The notes: a model not told the origin generated them from the sequence alone. A stretch of DNA of 64,000 bases from Allobosea sp. Tri-44 (GCF_004123845.1 NZ_NBDP01000053.1:124001-188000); one strand, 5' to 3'. Positions 54,773 through 63,612 are shown, counted from the stretch's first letter. Program-made: numbers and translations.

Positions 54773-55573
54773 ATGGATCTGATGCTGAACGGCAAGCGCG
54801 CTCTGGTCACGGGCGGCAGCAAGGGGATCGGCCGCGCCATTGCGCGGCAGCTGGCGCTGGAAGGCGTCGACGTGGTCATCGCCGCGCGCAACCAGGCGGA
54901 ACTCGATGCTGCCGCGGCCGAGCTGGCGCAGGAGACCGGCCGCAAGATCGTCGGCCTGACCGTCGACACGCAGGACGACGCCTCGGTCAAGGCAGTCGTT
55001 GCCGGCACCGTCGCGGCGCTCGGCGGGCTCGACATCCTCGTCAACGCCGCGGCCAAGCCCGGCGGGCAGGCGACGCCGCCCAAGCTCGCCGAGATCACCG
55101 ACGCGCTGTTCTTCGACGACGTCAACGTCAAGGTGATGGGCTATCTCAGGATGGCACGCGAGGCAGCGCCGGTGATGGAGGCCAATGGCTGGGGCCGGAT
55201 CATCAACATCAGCGGGCTGGCGGCGCGCCTGACCGGCTCGACCATCGGTTCGATCCGCAACGTCGCCGTCGCGGCGCTGACCAAGAACCTTGCCGACGAG
55301 CTCGGCCCGAAGGGCATCAACGTCACGGTGGTACATCCCGGCACGACCCGCACCGAGAAGACGCCGGGCGTGATCGCAGCGCGGGTAGCGGCGTCCGGGT
55401 TGGCGGCCGATGAGGTCGAGCGCCGCATGGCCGCCAATGTCACGATCGGCCGGCTGGTCGACATGGCCGAGGTCGCCGACATCGTCGCCTTCCTGGCCTC
55501 GCCGCGCAGCGTCGCGATCAATGGCGACGCGATCGCCTGCGGCGGTGGGTCAAAGGGCGCGATCCACTACTGA
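54773..55573 (+). CDS. SDR family protein with atypical active site
   Basis: 266 residues from MDLMLNGKRALVTGG; AAGGAA ribosome binding site. Rossmann glycine motif TGGSKGIGRAIARQL and NAAAKPGG (variant of NNAG) are present, but where SDRs have YxxxK the sequence reads GSIRN before VAVAALTKNLADELG, so the catalytic Tyr and Lys are missing. Similar RNVAVAALTK proteins form a recognisable subgroup. Reaction unknown; see findings. Divergent from arsR (157 bases). Confidence 0.85.
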   Translation: MDLMLNGKRALVTGGSKGIGRAIARQLALEGVDVVIAARNQAELDAAAAELAQETGRKIVGLTVDTQDDASVKAVVAGTVAALGGLDILVNAAAKPGGQATPPKLAEITDALFFDDVNVKVMGYLRMAREAAPVMEANGWGRIINISGLAARLTGSTIGSIRNVAVAALTKNLADELGPKGINVTVVHPGTTRTEKTPGVIAARVAASGLAADEVERRMAANVTIGRLVDMAEVADIVAFLASPRSVAINGDAIACGGGSKGAIHY

Positions 55574-55595
55574 GCGGCTGCGCCCGCTCGCGGGA

Positions 55596-56177
55596 TCAGA
55601 ACAATGCGGTCGGCGCGACTTCGGCGATCACCATCAGCGCGAGCCCGAGCGCGCCGAGGCCCACGCCGGTCCAGGCGAGCAGGGCGACGCCGGTGATGAT
55701 CGCAGCCGAGGCGACGACGATCGCGATCTGCAGCAGGCCCGAGACGATGTCGTATTTGTCGTCGCGGGCACTGGAGATGTCGCGCCTGGCCTCGGCCGCC
55801 TTGGCGCGGACGATCAGCTCCTTGCGGCCCTCATTGGTCTCGGGCTCGGATTCGTAGCGGGCGATCGTCGCCTTCCAGCTGTCGATGCGCTTCTGCAGGC
55901 GCTCGCGCGCCGCCGGCTCGGCGGCGTTGGCGAGTTCGATCTCCATCGTCTCGGCGGCGGTGCGCAGCGTCGTGCCGCGGATCGTCTTGGCCTGGAAGAA
56001 GGCCCAGAGATTGGAGGCCTCGATGTTCCTGGCCAGCGCATCCTGCTCGGCGTTCTTGCCGCCGATCTCGGAGAAGGCGAGCAGGAGCGCGAGAATGCCG
56101 ATCAACAGGGCGATGCGCTTGTTGACCTTGCTGGTCGGCTGATTGTCTTCGGTGACGTCTGGTGCGGCTGAGGCCAT
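55596..56177 (-). CDS. DUF4337 domain membrane protein
   Basis: 193 residues. Start region VNKRIALLIGILALLLAFSEIGG contains a membrane segment; NIEASNLWAFFQAKTIR is the DUF4337 signature; a central charged coiled coil (AEPAARERLQKRIDSWK to about 130) is followed by two C-terminal membrane segments (about 145-188). Function unknown. Convergent with the SDR gene. Confidence 0.82.
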   Translation of the reverse strand: MASAAPDVTEDNQPTSKVNKRIALLIGILALLLAFSEIGGKNAEQDALARNIEASNLWAFFQAKTIRGTTLRTAAETMEIELANAAEPAARERLQKRIDSWKATIARYESEPETNEGRKELIVRAKAAEARRDISSARDDKYDIVSGLLQIAIVVASAAIITGVALLAWTGVGLGALGLALMVIAEVAPTALF

Positions 56178-56258
56178 AGGTGATTCCCCCCGGAATGGTC
56201 GCGCCAGATCGCCGGTTCGCGTGACGGAATCAAGACGATTTTACGGAAAGAGCGCGGA

Positions 56259-57185
56259 CTATCCCCGCGCACGGGGGTGGGCAGAGTCGTAAGCGGCGAG
56301 CAGGCGGGTGGAATCGATCCGGGTGTAGATCTGCGTCGTCGAGAGCGAGGCGTGGCCGAGCAGCTCCTGGATGGCGCGCAGGTCCCCGCCGCGGCCGAGC
56401 AGGTGCGTGGCGAAGGAATGGCGCAGCGCGTGCGGCGTCGCGCTGCTGGCTAAGCCGAGCGAGCCGCGCAAACCCTCGACGGCGAGCTGGATGATGCGCG
56501 GCGAAAGCGGCCCGCCCTTGACGCCGACGAAAAGCGGCCCCTCCGGCGCAAGCCGCCACGGACATTGCGCGAGATAGGTGGCGATGGCCTCGATGACGAT
56601 GGGCAGCACCGGCACCATCCGCGTCTTGCTGCCCTTGCCGAGCACGGTCAGCGCATCGGCGGCGCTCACTGGCGCCTGGGAGCGCGTCAGGCCAAGCGCC
56701 TCGGAGATGCGCAGCCCGCTGCCGTAGAGCAGGGACAGGACGGCGGCATCGCGCGCCAGCACCCAGTCGGGCCGTTCCTCGCCGGCGCGGCTATCAGCTT
56801 TGGTCACCGCCGCCGCCGCTTTCGCATCGAGCGGGCGGGGCAGACCCTTGCCGAGCCGCGGCCCGCGCGTCGCAGCGAAGGCGGCTGCGGTCAACCGGCC
56901 GCTGCGCTCGCCGAAGCGGGCCAGCGAGCGCAGCGCTGCAAGCTGGCGCATCAGCGTGCGATTGCCGACGCCGTCGCGGCGGCGATAGCCGAGAAAGGCG
57001 CGTAGGTCCGCCGGTTTCAGGGCAGCGACTGCCTTCAGGCTCGGGGCAGCGTCGAGATGGTGGCTCAGGAAGGTGGCGAACTGGGCGATGTCGCGGCCAT
57101 AGGCCTCGAGCGTCTTCGGCGAGAGCCGGCGCTCATGGCCGAGATGGCTGAGCCAGTCGCGTCGGAGGGTATCGAAATCGCTCAT
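56259..57185 (-). CDS. xerC: Tyrosine recombinase XerC
   Basis: 308 residues. SAM-like N-terminal domain (WLSHLGHERRLSPKTLEAYGRD) and catalytic domain with Arg in YGSGLRISEALGL, Lys in GKGSKTRMVPV, HALRHSFATHLLGRGG (HxxR), His in LLGHASLSTTQIYTRID with the Tyr nucleophile. With XerD it resolves chromosome dimers at dif. No integrase-specific neighbours, so it is the housekeeping enzyme. Confidence 0.92.
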   Translation of the reverse strand: MSDFDTLRRDWLSHLGHERRLSPKTLEAYGRDIAQFATFLSHHLDAAPSLKAVAALKPADLRAFLGYRRRDGVGNRTLMRQLAALRSLARFGERSGRLTAAAFAATRGPRLGKGLPRPLDAKAAAAVTKADSRAGEERPDWVLARDAAVLSLLYGSGLRISEALGLTRSQAPVSAADALTVLGKGSKTRMVPVLPIVIEAIATYLAQCPWRLAPEGPLFVGVKGGPLSPRIIQLAVEGLRGSLGLASSATPHALRHSFATHLLGRGGDLRAIQELLGHASLSTTQIYTRIDSTRLLAAYDSAHPRARG

Positions 57186-57280
57186 GCTGCCGATCTTGGC
57201 GTGCGAGGCTTAACAAGCGTTGTCTGGCTCGATCACGGCCTGCTATGAACCCATAAGAAATTTGTTCAGGGCTGACCAAA

Positions 57281-58324
57281 TTGCACGCTCCCGACCCGCA
57301 CGGCCTGATCTTTCCTTTTCCCGAACCGCCGGCGCCCGGTCAGCTGATCGAGGTCGCTCCCGGCATATTCTGGGCCAGGGTCGCGCTGCCGTTCCGGCTC
57401 GATCACGTCAACATCTACCTGATCGAGGATGGCGATGGCTTCGCGGTCATCGACACCGGCATCGGCGATGAGGCGACCAAGCAGGCCTGGCTCGGGTTGA
57501 TGGCGGGCGCGCTCGCCGGCAGACGGCTGACCCGGCTCTTCGTCACGCATTTCCACCCCGATCATATCGGCCTCGCCGGCTGGCTGCATGAGCGCTTCGG
57601 CACGCCGCTCCTCACCAGCCAGACCAGCTATCTCGGCTGCCTCAACATCTCGCTGAGCCCCGGCGCCTCTGAAGCGCCAGTCTACAGGGAGTTCTATCTG
57701 CGCCACGGCCTTTCCGCTGAGGTGACTTCAGTCGTCTCGACGTTGGGCCATGGCTACCTCAAGCAGGTGACGCCGCTGCCGCCGACCTTCACCCGGGTGG
57801 TCGCCGGTGACGTCTTGAGGATCGGCGGGCGCGATTTCTTCGTGCTGGCCGGGGACGGCCATGCGCCGGAGCAGCTGATGTTCCATTGCCCGGAGGCGAA
57901 GGTCTTCCTGGCGGCTGACCAGGTGCTGGCCAAGATCACGCCGAACATCAGCGTCTGGGCGGTCGATCCCGAGGGCGATCCGCTCGGTCTCTACCTGCGT
58001 TCGCTGAGCGTCCTGCCGCAGGCGATTCCGTCGGGGACGCTTGTGCTCCCGGGGCATCAATTGCCGTTCTATGGTCTCGCCGAGCGCTGCGCGGCACTCG
58101 CCGCCCATCATGGCGAGCGCTGCCGACTGATTGCAGGCGCAGTCGCCAATGGGCCGCATTCGGTGGCGGAGTTGGTGCCGGTGATGTTCACCCGGCCGCT
58201 CGATCCGCACCAGCTCTCCTTCGCCTTCAGCGAGGTCTTCGCGCATGTGAACGCGATGCTGCGGCAGGGTGAGTTGCGCTGGGCCGAGCCGAAGGCCGGC
58301 ATCATGCGGGTCGCGGCAGGCTGA
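57281..58324 (+). CDS. Metallo-beta-lactamase fold hydrolase
   Basis: 347 residues if initiated at TTG 57281. An in-frame TAA at 57254-57256 limits the 5' end and no ATG or GTG precedes the conserved region, so TTG (with AGGG 9 bases upstream) is the best start. Zinc motif FVTHFHPDHIGLAGW near 91, VIDTGIGDEA near 61, third His in VLAGDGHAPEQL, Asp in FLAADQVLAKITPN. Glyoxalase II-like family; substrate unknown. Divergent from xerC. Confidence 0.85.
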   Translation: MHAPDPHGLIFPFPEPPAPGQLIEVAPGIFWARVALPFRLDHVNIYLIEDGDGFAVIDTGIGDEATKQAWLGLMAGALAGRRLTRLFVTHFHPDHIGLAGWLHERFGTPLLTSQTSYLGCLNISLSPGASEAPVYREFYLRHGLSAEVTSVVSTLGHGYLKQVTPLPPTFTRVVAGDVLRIGGRDFFVLAGDGHAPEQLMFHCPEAKVFLAADQVLAKITPNISVWAVDPEGDPLGLYLRSLSVLPQAIPSGTLVLPGHQLPFYGLAERCAALAAHHGERCRLIAGAVANGPHSVAELVPVMFTRPLDPHQLSFAFSEVFAHVNAMLRQGELRWAEPKAGIMRVAAG

Positions 58325-58497
58325 GATCGGCACATTTAAAATTAAGGATGATCCGAGAAGGCGGGCGCACCCGGCCCGCCGGTCCACCCGGAATTAGGAT
58401 TCCCGCGGCATCAATGCACGTGATGAGCGCGCGGGCGGTTCGGATCATTCCGGATCGGGCCGTATCATGTGTTCGGCAGGTGACGAAGACGGAGACG

Positions 58498-59388
58498 ATG
58501 CCTCTACCGGCGATGCTTCGGGCGATGCGGCCGCATCATTGGGCGAAGAACGGCCTCGTTTTCGTGCCGATCCTGCTCAACCATGATGTCTTCGCCTCGA
58601 AGGCGCTGCTCTACGGCCTCGTCGCCTTCATCTCCTTTTCGCTGATGGCGTCGTCGATCTACCTCCTCAACGACATCATGGACGTCGAGGCTGACCGACG
58701 CCATCCGATCAAATGCAAGCGTCCGCTCGCGGCGGGGGAGATCACCAAAGGCCAAGCCTATGCGATGGTGCCGGGCCTGCTGATCGCCTCTGTCGCCTTG
58801 ACGGCGCTGCTGCCGCGGCCTGACCTCTATTTGATGGCCTGGGGCGCCTATCTCGTGCTGGCGCTTGCCTATCTCTTCGTGTTGAAGCGCAAGCTCCTGG
58901 TCGACGTGCTTGGCCTCGCCGCCCTGCACACGCTGCGTATCATTGCCGGCAATGCGGCGGCGGCGGTTCCAATCTCGTCCTGGCTGCTCGCCTTCTCGAT
59001 GTTCCTGTTCCTGAGTCTGGCGCTGATGAAGCGCTATGCGGAGCTGCGCATCACCCAGGACCAGTCCGGGCTGAAGAAGGTGGGCCGCGGCTATCAGGCC
59101 GAGGATATCGAGGCGCTGTCACAGCTCGGCATGGCCTCGGGCTGCACCTGCGCGCTGATCATGGCGCTCTATGTCGACAGCGCTGCGGTCAAGCAGCTCT
59201 ACCGCCACCCCGAGATGATCTGGCTGGTCTGCCCGATCATCCTCTACCAGATAGCGCGCATGTGGTTTCTGGCCCGGCGCGGCAATATGCCGGACGATCC
59301 GCTGATGTTCATGATCCGGGATTGGCGCAGCCAGCTGATGGGCGCGGTCGTCGTCTTGATCATGCTCGGAGCGAAGGTCTTGCCGTGA
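58498..59388 (+). CDS. UbiA family prenyltransferase, decaprenyl-phosphate phosphoribosyltransferase-like
   Basis: 296 residues from MPLPAMLRAMRPHHWAKN with GGAGA upstream; the frame from 58348 is not conserved. About nine membrane segments. The Asp-rich motif NDIMDVEADRRHPIKCKRPLA (NDIMDVEADRRH) and RPHHWAKNGLVF match the group that attaches phosphoribose to decaprenyl phosphate (Rv3806c, NoeC-like), not the quinone-forming UbiA. The stop overlaps a DprE1-like gene by 4 bases, which supports this role. Confidence 0.85.
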   Translation: MPLPAMLRAMRPHHWAKNGLVFVPILLNHDVFASKALLYGLVAFISFSLMASSIYLLNDIMDVEADRRHPIKCKRPLAAGEITKGQAYAMVPGLLIASVALTALLPRPDLYLMAWGAYLVLALAYLFVLKRKLLVDVLGLAALHTLRIIAGNAAAAVPISSWLLAFSMFLFLSLALMKRYAELRITQDQSGLKKVGRGYQAEDIEALSQLGMASGCTCALIMALYVDSAAVKQLYRHPEMIWLVCPIILYQIARMWFLARRGNMPDDPLMFMIRDWRSQLMGAVVVLIMLGAKVLP

Positions 59389-60695
59389 GCGAGGAGCGCG
59401 CCGTCTTGCGCTCCTGGGGCGGGCTGGAGGCCAGGGATTCCGCCCTGATCGAACCGGATGACTGGCTCGCCGGGCGCCGGGGCAATCCGCCGGTGTTGGC
59501 CTATGGCAATGGCCGCTCCTATGGCGATTCCTGCCTGAACGATGGCGGCGGCCTGATCGCGGCGCGCCGGCTCGGTCGGATACTATCCTTCGACGTCGAG
59601 ACCGGGATCATGGTCTGCGAAGCCGGGGTGCTGCTCGACGAGGTGCTGAAGCTCTGCGTCCCGGCTGGCTGGTTCCCGCCGGTAACGCCCGGCACCAGCC
59701 TCGTCACCATCGCCGGGGCGCTGGCCAACGACGTCCACGGCAAGAACCATCACCGCGCCGGCACCTTTGGACGGCACGTGCGCAGTTTCGAGCTGGCGAG
59801 ATCGGACGGCTCGGTCCTGACTTGCTCGCCGATTGAAAACGCCGAGCTTTTTGCTGCGACGATCGGCGGGATGGGACTGACCGGGCTGATCACGCGGATC
59901 GAGCTGCAACTGATGCCCGTCGATTCTGCGGAGATGCTGCAGGAGGCGATCCGGTTCGACGGGCTCGACGACTTTTTCGCCATCGCCGCTGCCTCCGATG
60001 CGACGCATGACTACACCGTCGCCTGGGTGGATTCGCTCGCCGGCGGCCGGCATTTCGGCCGCGGCGTGTTTTTCCGCGCCAATCACGCGCCGGCCTCCGA
60101 CACCCCGCCGGCGAAGGCCGGGCCGACCCTGCCGTTCCCGCTGAAGCCGCCATTCCCGCTGATCAACCGACTGAGCTTGCGCGCCTTCAACGCGCTCTAC
60201 CGCGCCGCCCAGCCGCGGACGCCCGAGCCGCGGCGCATCGCCTATCGCCCCTTCTTCTACCCGCTCGACCGCATCAGTGACTGGAACCGCGCCTATGGGC
60301 CGAAGGGCCTGCGTCAGTTCCAGTGCGCCGTGCCGATGAGTACCGCTCGCGAAGCGGTCGAGGAGATGCTGCGCCTGACGCTGAGGGCCGGCGAGAGCTC
60401 GTTCCTGACGGTACTGAAGCTGTTCGGCGACGTGCCCTCGCCGGGGATGATGTCGTTCCCGATTCCCGGCGCGACGCTGACGCTCGATTTCCCGCATCGC
60501 GGCGAGCGCACCCTCAAACTGCTCGATGCGCTCGACCGCATCGCGATCGAGGCCGGCGGGCGGGTCAATCCCTACAAGGATGCGCGCATGTCGGCTGCGA
60601 CCTTCGAGGCTTCGTTCCCGCATTGGCGCGACTTCGCGCGCCATATCGATCCCGGCTTCTCGTCGAGCTTCTGGCGGCGGGTGACGGGCGGATAG
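59385..60695 (+). CDS. DprE1-like FAD-dependent oxidase (decaprenylphosphoryl-ribose oxidation)
   Basis: 436 residues, GTG start in the UbiA stop. FAD-binding region AYGNGRSYGDSCLNDGG near 40 and NDVHGKNHHRAGTFGRH near 115 match mycobacterial DprE1, as do SFPIPGATLTLDFP and YKDARMSAATF (Lys). DprE1 oxidises decaprenylphosphoryl-ribose at C2 before DprE2 reduces it to the arabinose form. No DprE2-like reductase is adjacent. Thr stands where I recall the inhibitor-reactive Cys of mycobacterial DprE1. Confidence 0.85.
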   Translation: MSEERAVLRSWGGLEARDSALIEPDDWLAGRRGNPPVLAYGNGRSYGDSCLNDGGGLIAARRLGRILSFDVETGIMVCEAGVLLDEVLKLCVPAGWFPPVTPGTSLVTIAGALANDVHGKNHHRAGTFGRHVRSFELARSDGSVLTCSPIENAELFAATIGGMGLTGLITRIELQLMPVDSAEMLQEAIRFDGLDDFFAIAAASDATHDYTVAWVDSLAGGRHFGRGVFFRANHAPASDTPPAKAGPTLPFPLKPPFPLINRLSLRAFNALYRAAQPRTPEPRRIAYRPFFYPLDRISDWNRAYGPKGLRQFQCAVPMSTAREAVEEMLRLTLRAGESSFLTVLKLFGDVPSPGMMSFPIPGATLTLDFPHRGERTLKLLDALDRIAIEAGGRVNPYKDARMSAATFEASFPHWRDFARHIDPGFSSSFWRRVTGG

Positions 60696-60696
60696 C

Positions 60697-61086
60697 TCAG
60701 CCCGGTCTGGCCACGACGATGTCCGTGCGGGTAAAGTCGTCGCCGACGAAGAGCAATGGGCAATTATGCTGCCGCGCCAGCTGGTAGGCGAAGCAGTCGC
60801 CGAAGTTGAGCCCGGCTGGAGCGACGCCCTTGCCCCAGGCGCGATAAGCCTCGGCGACGCCGTGCGCGGTCGAAACGTCAGCCGTCTCGACTGCGAAGCC
60901 GAGACCGCCGAGCAAGTCCGTCATCTCGGCCTGCATGCCGCGCCGTTCCGCCACGATCATCGCCTCGGCAACGGTCACAGCCGAGATCGATAGGTTTGGC
61001 TCCTCTGCGAGCACGGTCATGCAACGCTCTGCTTCAGGCTCGTCGAGCACGATCGCCATCAATGCCGAGGTGTCGACGACGATCAT
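60697..61086 (-). CDS. vapC: PIN domain toxin, VapC family
   Basis: 129 residues. PIN ribonuclease with acidic residues in VVDTSALMAIV, SAVTVAEAMIVAERRG, NFGDCFAYQLA and FVGDDF. VapC toxins cleave tRNA or rRNA. The start overlaps the antitoxin stop by 4 bases. Convergent with the DprE1-like gene, stops one base apart. Confidence 0.92.
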   Translation of the reverse strand: MIVVDTSALMAIVLDEPEAERCMTVLAEEPNLSISAVTVAEAMIVAERRGMQAEMTDLLGGLGFAVETADVSTAHGVAEAYRAWGKGVAPAGLNFGDCFAYQLARQHNCPLLFVGDDFTRTDIVVARPG

Positions 61087-61340
61087 CGCGGCATGCCGTC
61101 ATCGTCGTAGAGGAAGTCCTGACTGCGGGCCGCGTCCGGCCCGGTCAGAGCTTTTGCCGCTCCCGAAAGCCGTATGCGCTCCATCAGTGCGCGGCGCTCA
61201 GCTCGTCCGATAGCGCGCCGCACCGGAACGAGACGCACGGCTTCCTGGCCGTGCCGGGTCAGAACGACGACTTCGCCGGCTTCTGCCCGGCGGACCAATT
61301 CGGTCAATTGTGCCTTGGCATCACTCACGGATACTCGCAT
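61083..61340 (-). CDS. vapB: Antitoxin, Phd/VapB family
   Basis: 85 residues from MRVSVSDAKAQL. Phd/YefM-like N-terminus (SDAKAQLTELVRRAEAGEVVVLTRHGQEAV split) binds DNA; the C-terminal acidic tail SQDFLYDDDGMPR neutralises VapC. ATG 61340 is preferred to 61379 because the latter lies in the operator palindrome. Confidence 0.9.
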   Translation of the reverse strand: MRVSVSDAKAQLTELVRRAEAGEVVVLTRHGQEAVRLVPVRRAIGRAERRALMERIRLSGAAKALTGPDAARSQDFLYDDDGMPR

Positions 61341-61368
61341 GGCGGGACGACCTCCGATACGCTCGCCA

Positions 61369-61393
61369 ATATGGACCATTTAGTGGTCCATAT
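61369..61393. promoter_or_regulatory. vapBC operator palindrome
   Basis: ATATGGACCA (61369-61378) and TGGTCCATAT (61384-61393) are perfect 10-base arms around TTTAG, 28 bases before the vapB start. This is the expected target of the VapB or VapBC complex for autorepression. Confidence 0.75.
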
Positions 61394-61409
61394 CAACAAG
61401 AGGAGGGTG

Positions 61410-61829
61410 TCAGACCGCCGCCATGGCCGGCTGCTCGACTGCCGTCACCGTCAGCACATGCTTCTTGCCGTCGCGGGCGGTCCAGGCGATCGACTGGCCG
61501 GAAGCGAGACCGATCAGCGCCGCGCCGATCGGCGTCAGCACCGAGATGCGGCCCTGCTCGATATCCGCCTCGCCGGGATAGACGAGCTGGACGCGGCGAT
61601 GCTGGGCGCTGTCGGAATCAAAGGTGACGAAGGAGCCCATGCGCACGACATCGGCCGGCAGCTTGCCCGGCGCGACGACCTTGGCGCGGTCCATCTCGGC
61701 GAGCAGCTCTTCGGCGACCTCGGGCACGCGCTCGAGGGCTGTCGTGGCGAGGCCGGTCAGGCGCTCATGGTCGATCTCGCCGACGATGATCTTCGGCTTG
61801 CGGTGGGTCTTCTGGGTCGACTGGGTCAT
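61410..61829 (-). CDS. rnk: Rnk-like regulator of nucleoside diphosphate kinase (GreA/GreB C-terminal domain)
   Basis: 139 residues from MTQSTQKTHRKPKIIVGE. Short N-terminal helix pair (HERLTGLATTALERVPEVAEEL) and a GreA/GreB C-terminal FKBP-like domain (GSFVTFDSDSAQHRRVQLVYPGEADI split; ISVLTPIGAALIGLASGQSI). The long coiled coil of GreA is absent, so it is Rnk-like and would bind RNA polymerase. The 5' extension to 61949 is not family-like. Confidence 0.9.
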   Translation of the reverse strand: MTQSTQKTHRKPKIIVGEIDHERLTGLATTALERVPEVAEELLAEMDRAKVVAPGKLPADVVRMGSFVTFDSDSAQHRRVQLVYPGEADIEQGRISVLTPIGAALIGLASGQSIAWTARDGKKHVLTVTAVEQPAMAAV

Positions 61830-62110
61830 GGGTTTCGTATCCTGCGATGACGCGCACAACGGCGGCGCCAGAGCGCGACCGGCAAGTTCGGGAGGTTCTT
61901 TTGGGGAGAGACGCCTTGGAGGCCATGCTGCACCAGGAAGGGACAGCATCGGCGGCGCCCCTGGACTCGGGGCGCGCTCGGGCCGAGTCCGGGGCTAGGA
62001 TTCCGCGATCGGGGCGACCCGGAATATGAGGCTGCTGCGCTTCGTCGTCATACCCATAGACTTGGGGGCTGGGGCCTTGCTGTCAAGGCTGGCCGGAGCT
62101 TTGGCCCAAC
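61830..62110. other. Non-coding stretch upstream of rnk
   Basis: With the terminator region it makes a 334-base gene-free gap. I see no repeat, no convincing open reading frame and no recognisable regulatory motif. Promoter elements for rnk on the minus strand are presumably here but none stands out. Confidence 0.5.
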
Positions 62111-62140
62111 GCAAAAGGGCCGGCGCGAGCCGGCCCTTGA
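62111..62140 (-). terminator. Intrinsic terminator after the aminotransferase gene
   Basis: AAGGGCCGGC (62115-62124) and GCCGGCCCTT (62129-62138) form a 10-base stem with a 4-base loop. Read on the minus strand the stem is followed by a short T run (CCTTTTGCG). It lies 26 bases after the stop of the aminotransferase gene. Confidence 0.8.
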
Positions 62141-62163
62141 GCAAGTGAGGTAATCAACCGGGC

Positions 62164-63612
62164 TCAGCCCTTCGCTACTGCGACCTTGCGCAGATAATCG
62201 GTGACGATGCGGGTGATGCCGCGGCAGAGCAAATCGTCGAGCGCGTCGATGAACTGATCGCACTGCTCGCGGGTGATGATCAGCGGCGGCTCGAGCCGGA
62301 TGACGTTGCGGTTGTACTCGGTGAAGGCGACGAGCACGTCGTAATCCTTGAGCAGGAGCGCGCCGATGAAGCCGCAGAGCGAGCCCTTCAGCTTGTCGTC
62401 GAGCAGCGCGACCATGTGCTTCACGCCGAAGGGCATGGTCTCGCTGATATCCTGGAACTCGACGCCGATCATCAGGCCGCGGCCGCGGATCTCCTTGAGC
62501 AGCGTCGGATGCTTGGCGCGCAAGCCGTTCAGGCGCTCGATCAGATAGTCGCCCTGGCGCCTGGCATTGCCCATCAAGTCCTCGTCATAGAGGACGTTGA
62601 GGGCCTCGATGGCCGAGACGCAGGCTTCGCCCATGCCGCCGAAGGTGGCCTGGGCATGGATCAGCGCCGTCTTCGGCTTGCCATAGGCCTTCATGTAGAG
62701 CTCGCGGCGGGCGATCATCGCGCCCATCGCAGCCTTGGAGCCGCCGAGCGCCTTGGCGAGGGCGGTGACGTCGGGGACGACGCCGTCGCGCTCGAAGGCG
62801 AAGAACTGGCCGGTGCGGCCGAGCCCGCACTGCACTTCGTCGGCGATCCAGAGCACGCCGTGCTTGTCGCAGAGCGCGCGCAGTTGCCGCCAGAAGCCGT
62901 CAGGTGCCTCTACGATGCCGCCGCCGCCCTGGATCGTCTCCATCACGACGATGCCGATGCTGGGGTCGCTCTCAAGCGCCTGGCGCACGGCCTCGATGTC
63001 ACCGAATGGTACTTTGACCCGGTTCTCGACCAGCTTGAACTGCGACTGGTAGAGCGTGGAATCGGTGACCGAAAGCACGCCCTTGGTCTTGCCGTGGAAG
63101 GAGTTGGCGGCGTGCAGGATCTTGGACTTGGCCGGTCCCTGCACCTGCTCGGCGACCTTCAGCGCGGCCTCCATCGCCTCCGACCCGGTCGAGCCCAGGA
63201 AGACCATGTCGAGATCGCCGGGCGCGATGGTGGCGAGGTTCTTCGCCAGGGCCGAGGCGTATTGCGACATGAACGCCATGCAGATCTCATGGCGGTTCTC
63301 GTCCTGAAACTTCTTCCGGGCGGCGACTATGCGCGGATGGTTGTGGCCGAAGGCGACCGAGCAGAAGCCGCCGAAGAAGTCGAGGATCTTGCGCCCGTCC
63401 CTGGTGATGTAGTGCATGCCTTCGGCGCGATCGACGAGGATCTTGTCGAAGCCGAGCAGCTTGAGGAAATGCACCTGGCCCGGATTGATATGGGCGGTGA
63501 AGAGTTCCTTGACCTGCTGGGCGTCGAGCTGCTTGGCGGCTTCGACGCTGATCAGTTGCGGGCGCACAGGCTGCTGAGCCGCTTCGTCCGTCTTGTAGGC
63601 GGGCATGCTCAT
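62164..63612 (-). CDS. Class III PLP-dependent aminotransferase
   Basis: 482 residues. FGGFCSVAFGHNHPRIVAA near 90, GSTGSEAMEAALKVAEQ near 140, SFHGKTKGVLSVTD, IADEVQCGLGRTGQFF near 247 and the PLP Lys in TALAKALGGSKAAMGAM. Substrates of this class include ornithine, omega-amino acids and amino alcohols. It overlaps a sugar-nucleotide-type epimerase gene by 4 bases, so a biosynthetic role with that enzyme is likely. A hopanoid-type HpnO is one alternative; I cannot decide. Confidence 0.85.
   Translation of the reverse strand: MSMPAYKTDEAAQQPVRPQLISVEAAKQLDAQQVKELFTAHINPGQVHFLKLLGFDKILVDRAEGMHYITRDGRKILDFFGGFCSVAFGHNHPRIVAARKKFQDENRHEICMAFMSQYASALAKNLATIAPGDLDMVFLGSTGSEAMEAALKVAEQVQGPAKSKILHAANSFHGKTKGVLSVTDSTLYQSQFKLVENRVKVPFGDIEAVRQALESDPSIGIVVMETIQGGGGIVEAPDGFWRQLRALCDKHGVLWIADEVQCGLGRTGQFFAFERDGVVPDVTALAKALGGSKAAMGAMIARRELYMKAYGKPKTALIHAQATFGGMGEACVSAIEALNVLYDEDLMGNARRQGDYLIERLNGLRAKHPTLLKEIRGRGLMIGVEFQDISETMPFGVKHMVALLDDKLKGSLCGFIGALLLKDYDVLVAFTEYNRNVIRLEPPLIITREQCDQFIDALDDLLCRGITRIVTDYLRKVAVAKG

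Noticed and set aside
56259..57185. xerC as a phage or island integrase
   Set aside because: Length and motifs fit housekeeping XerC, and no attachment repeats, tRNA or phage genes are near.
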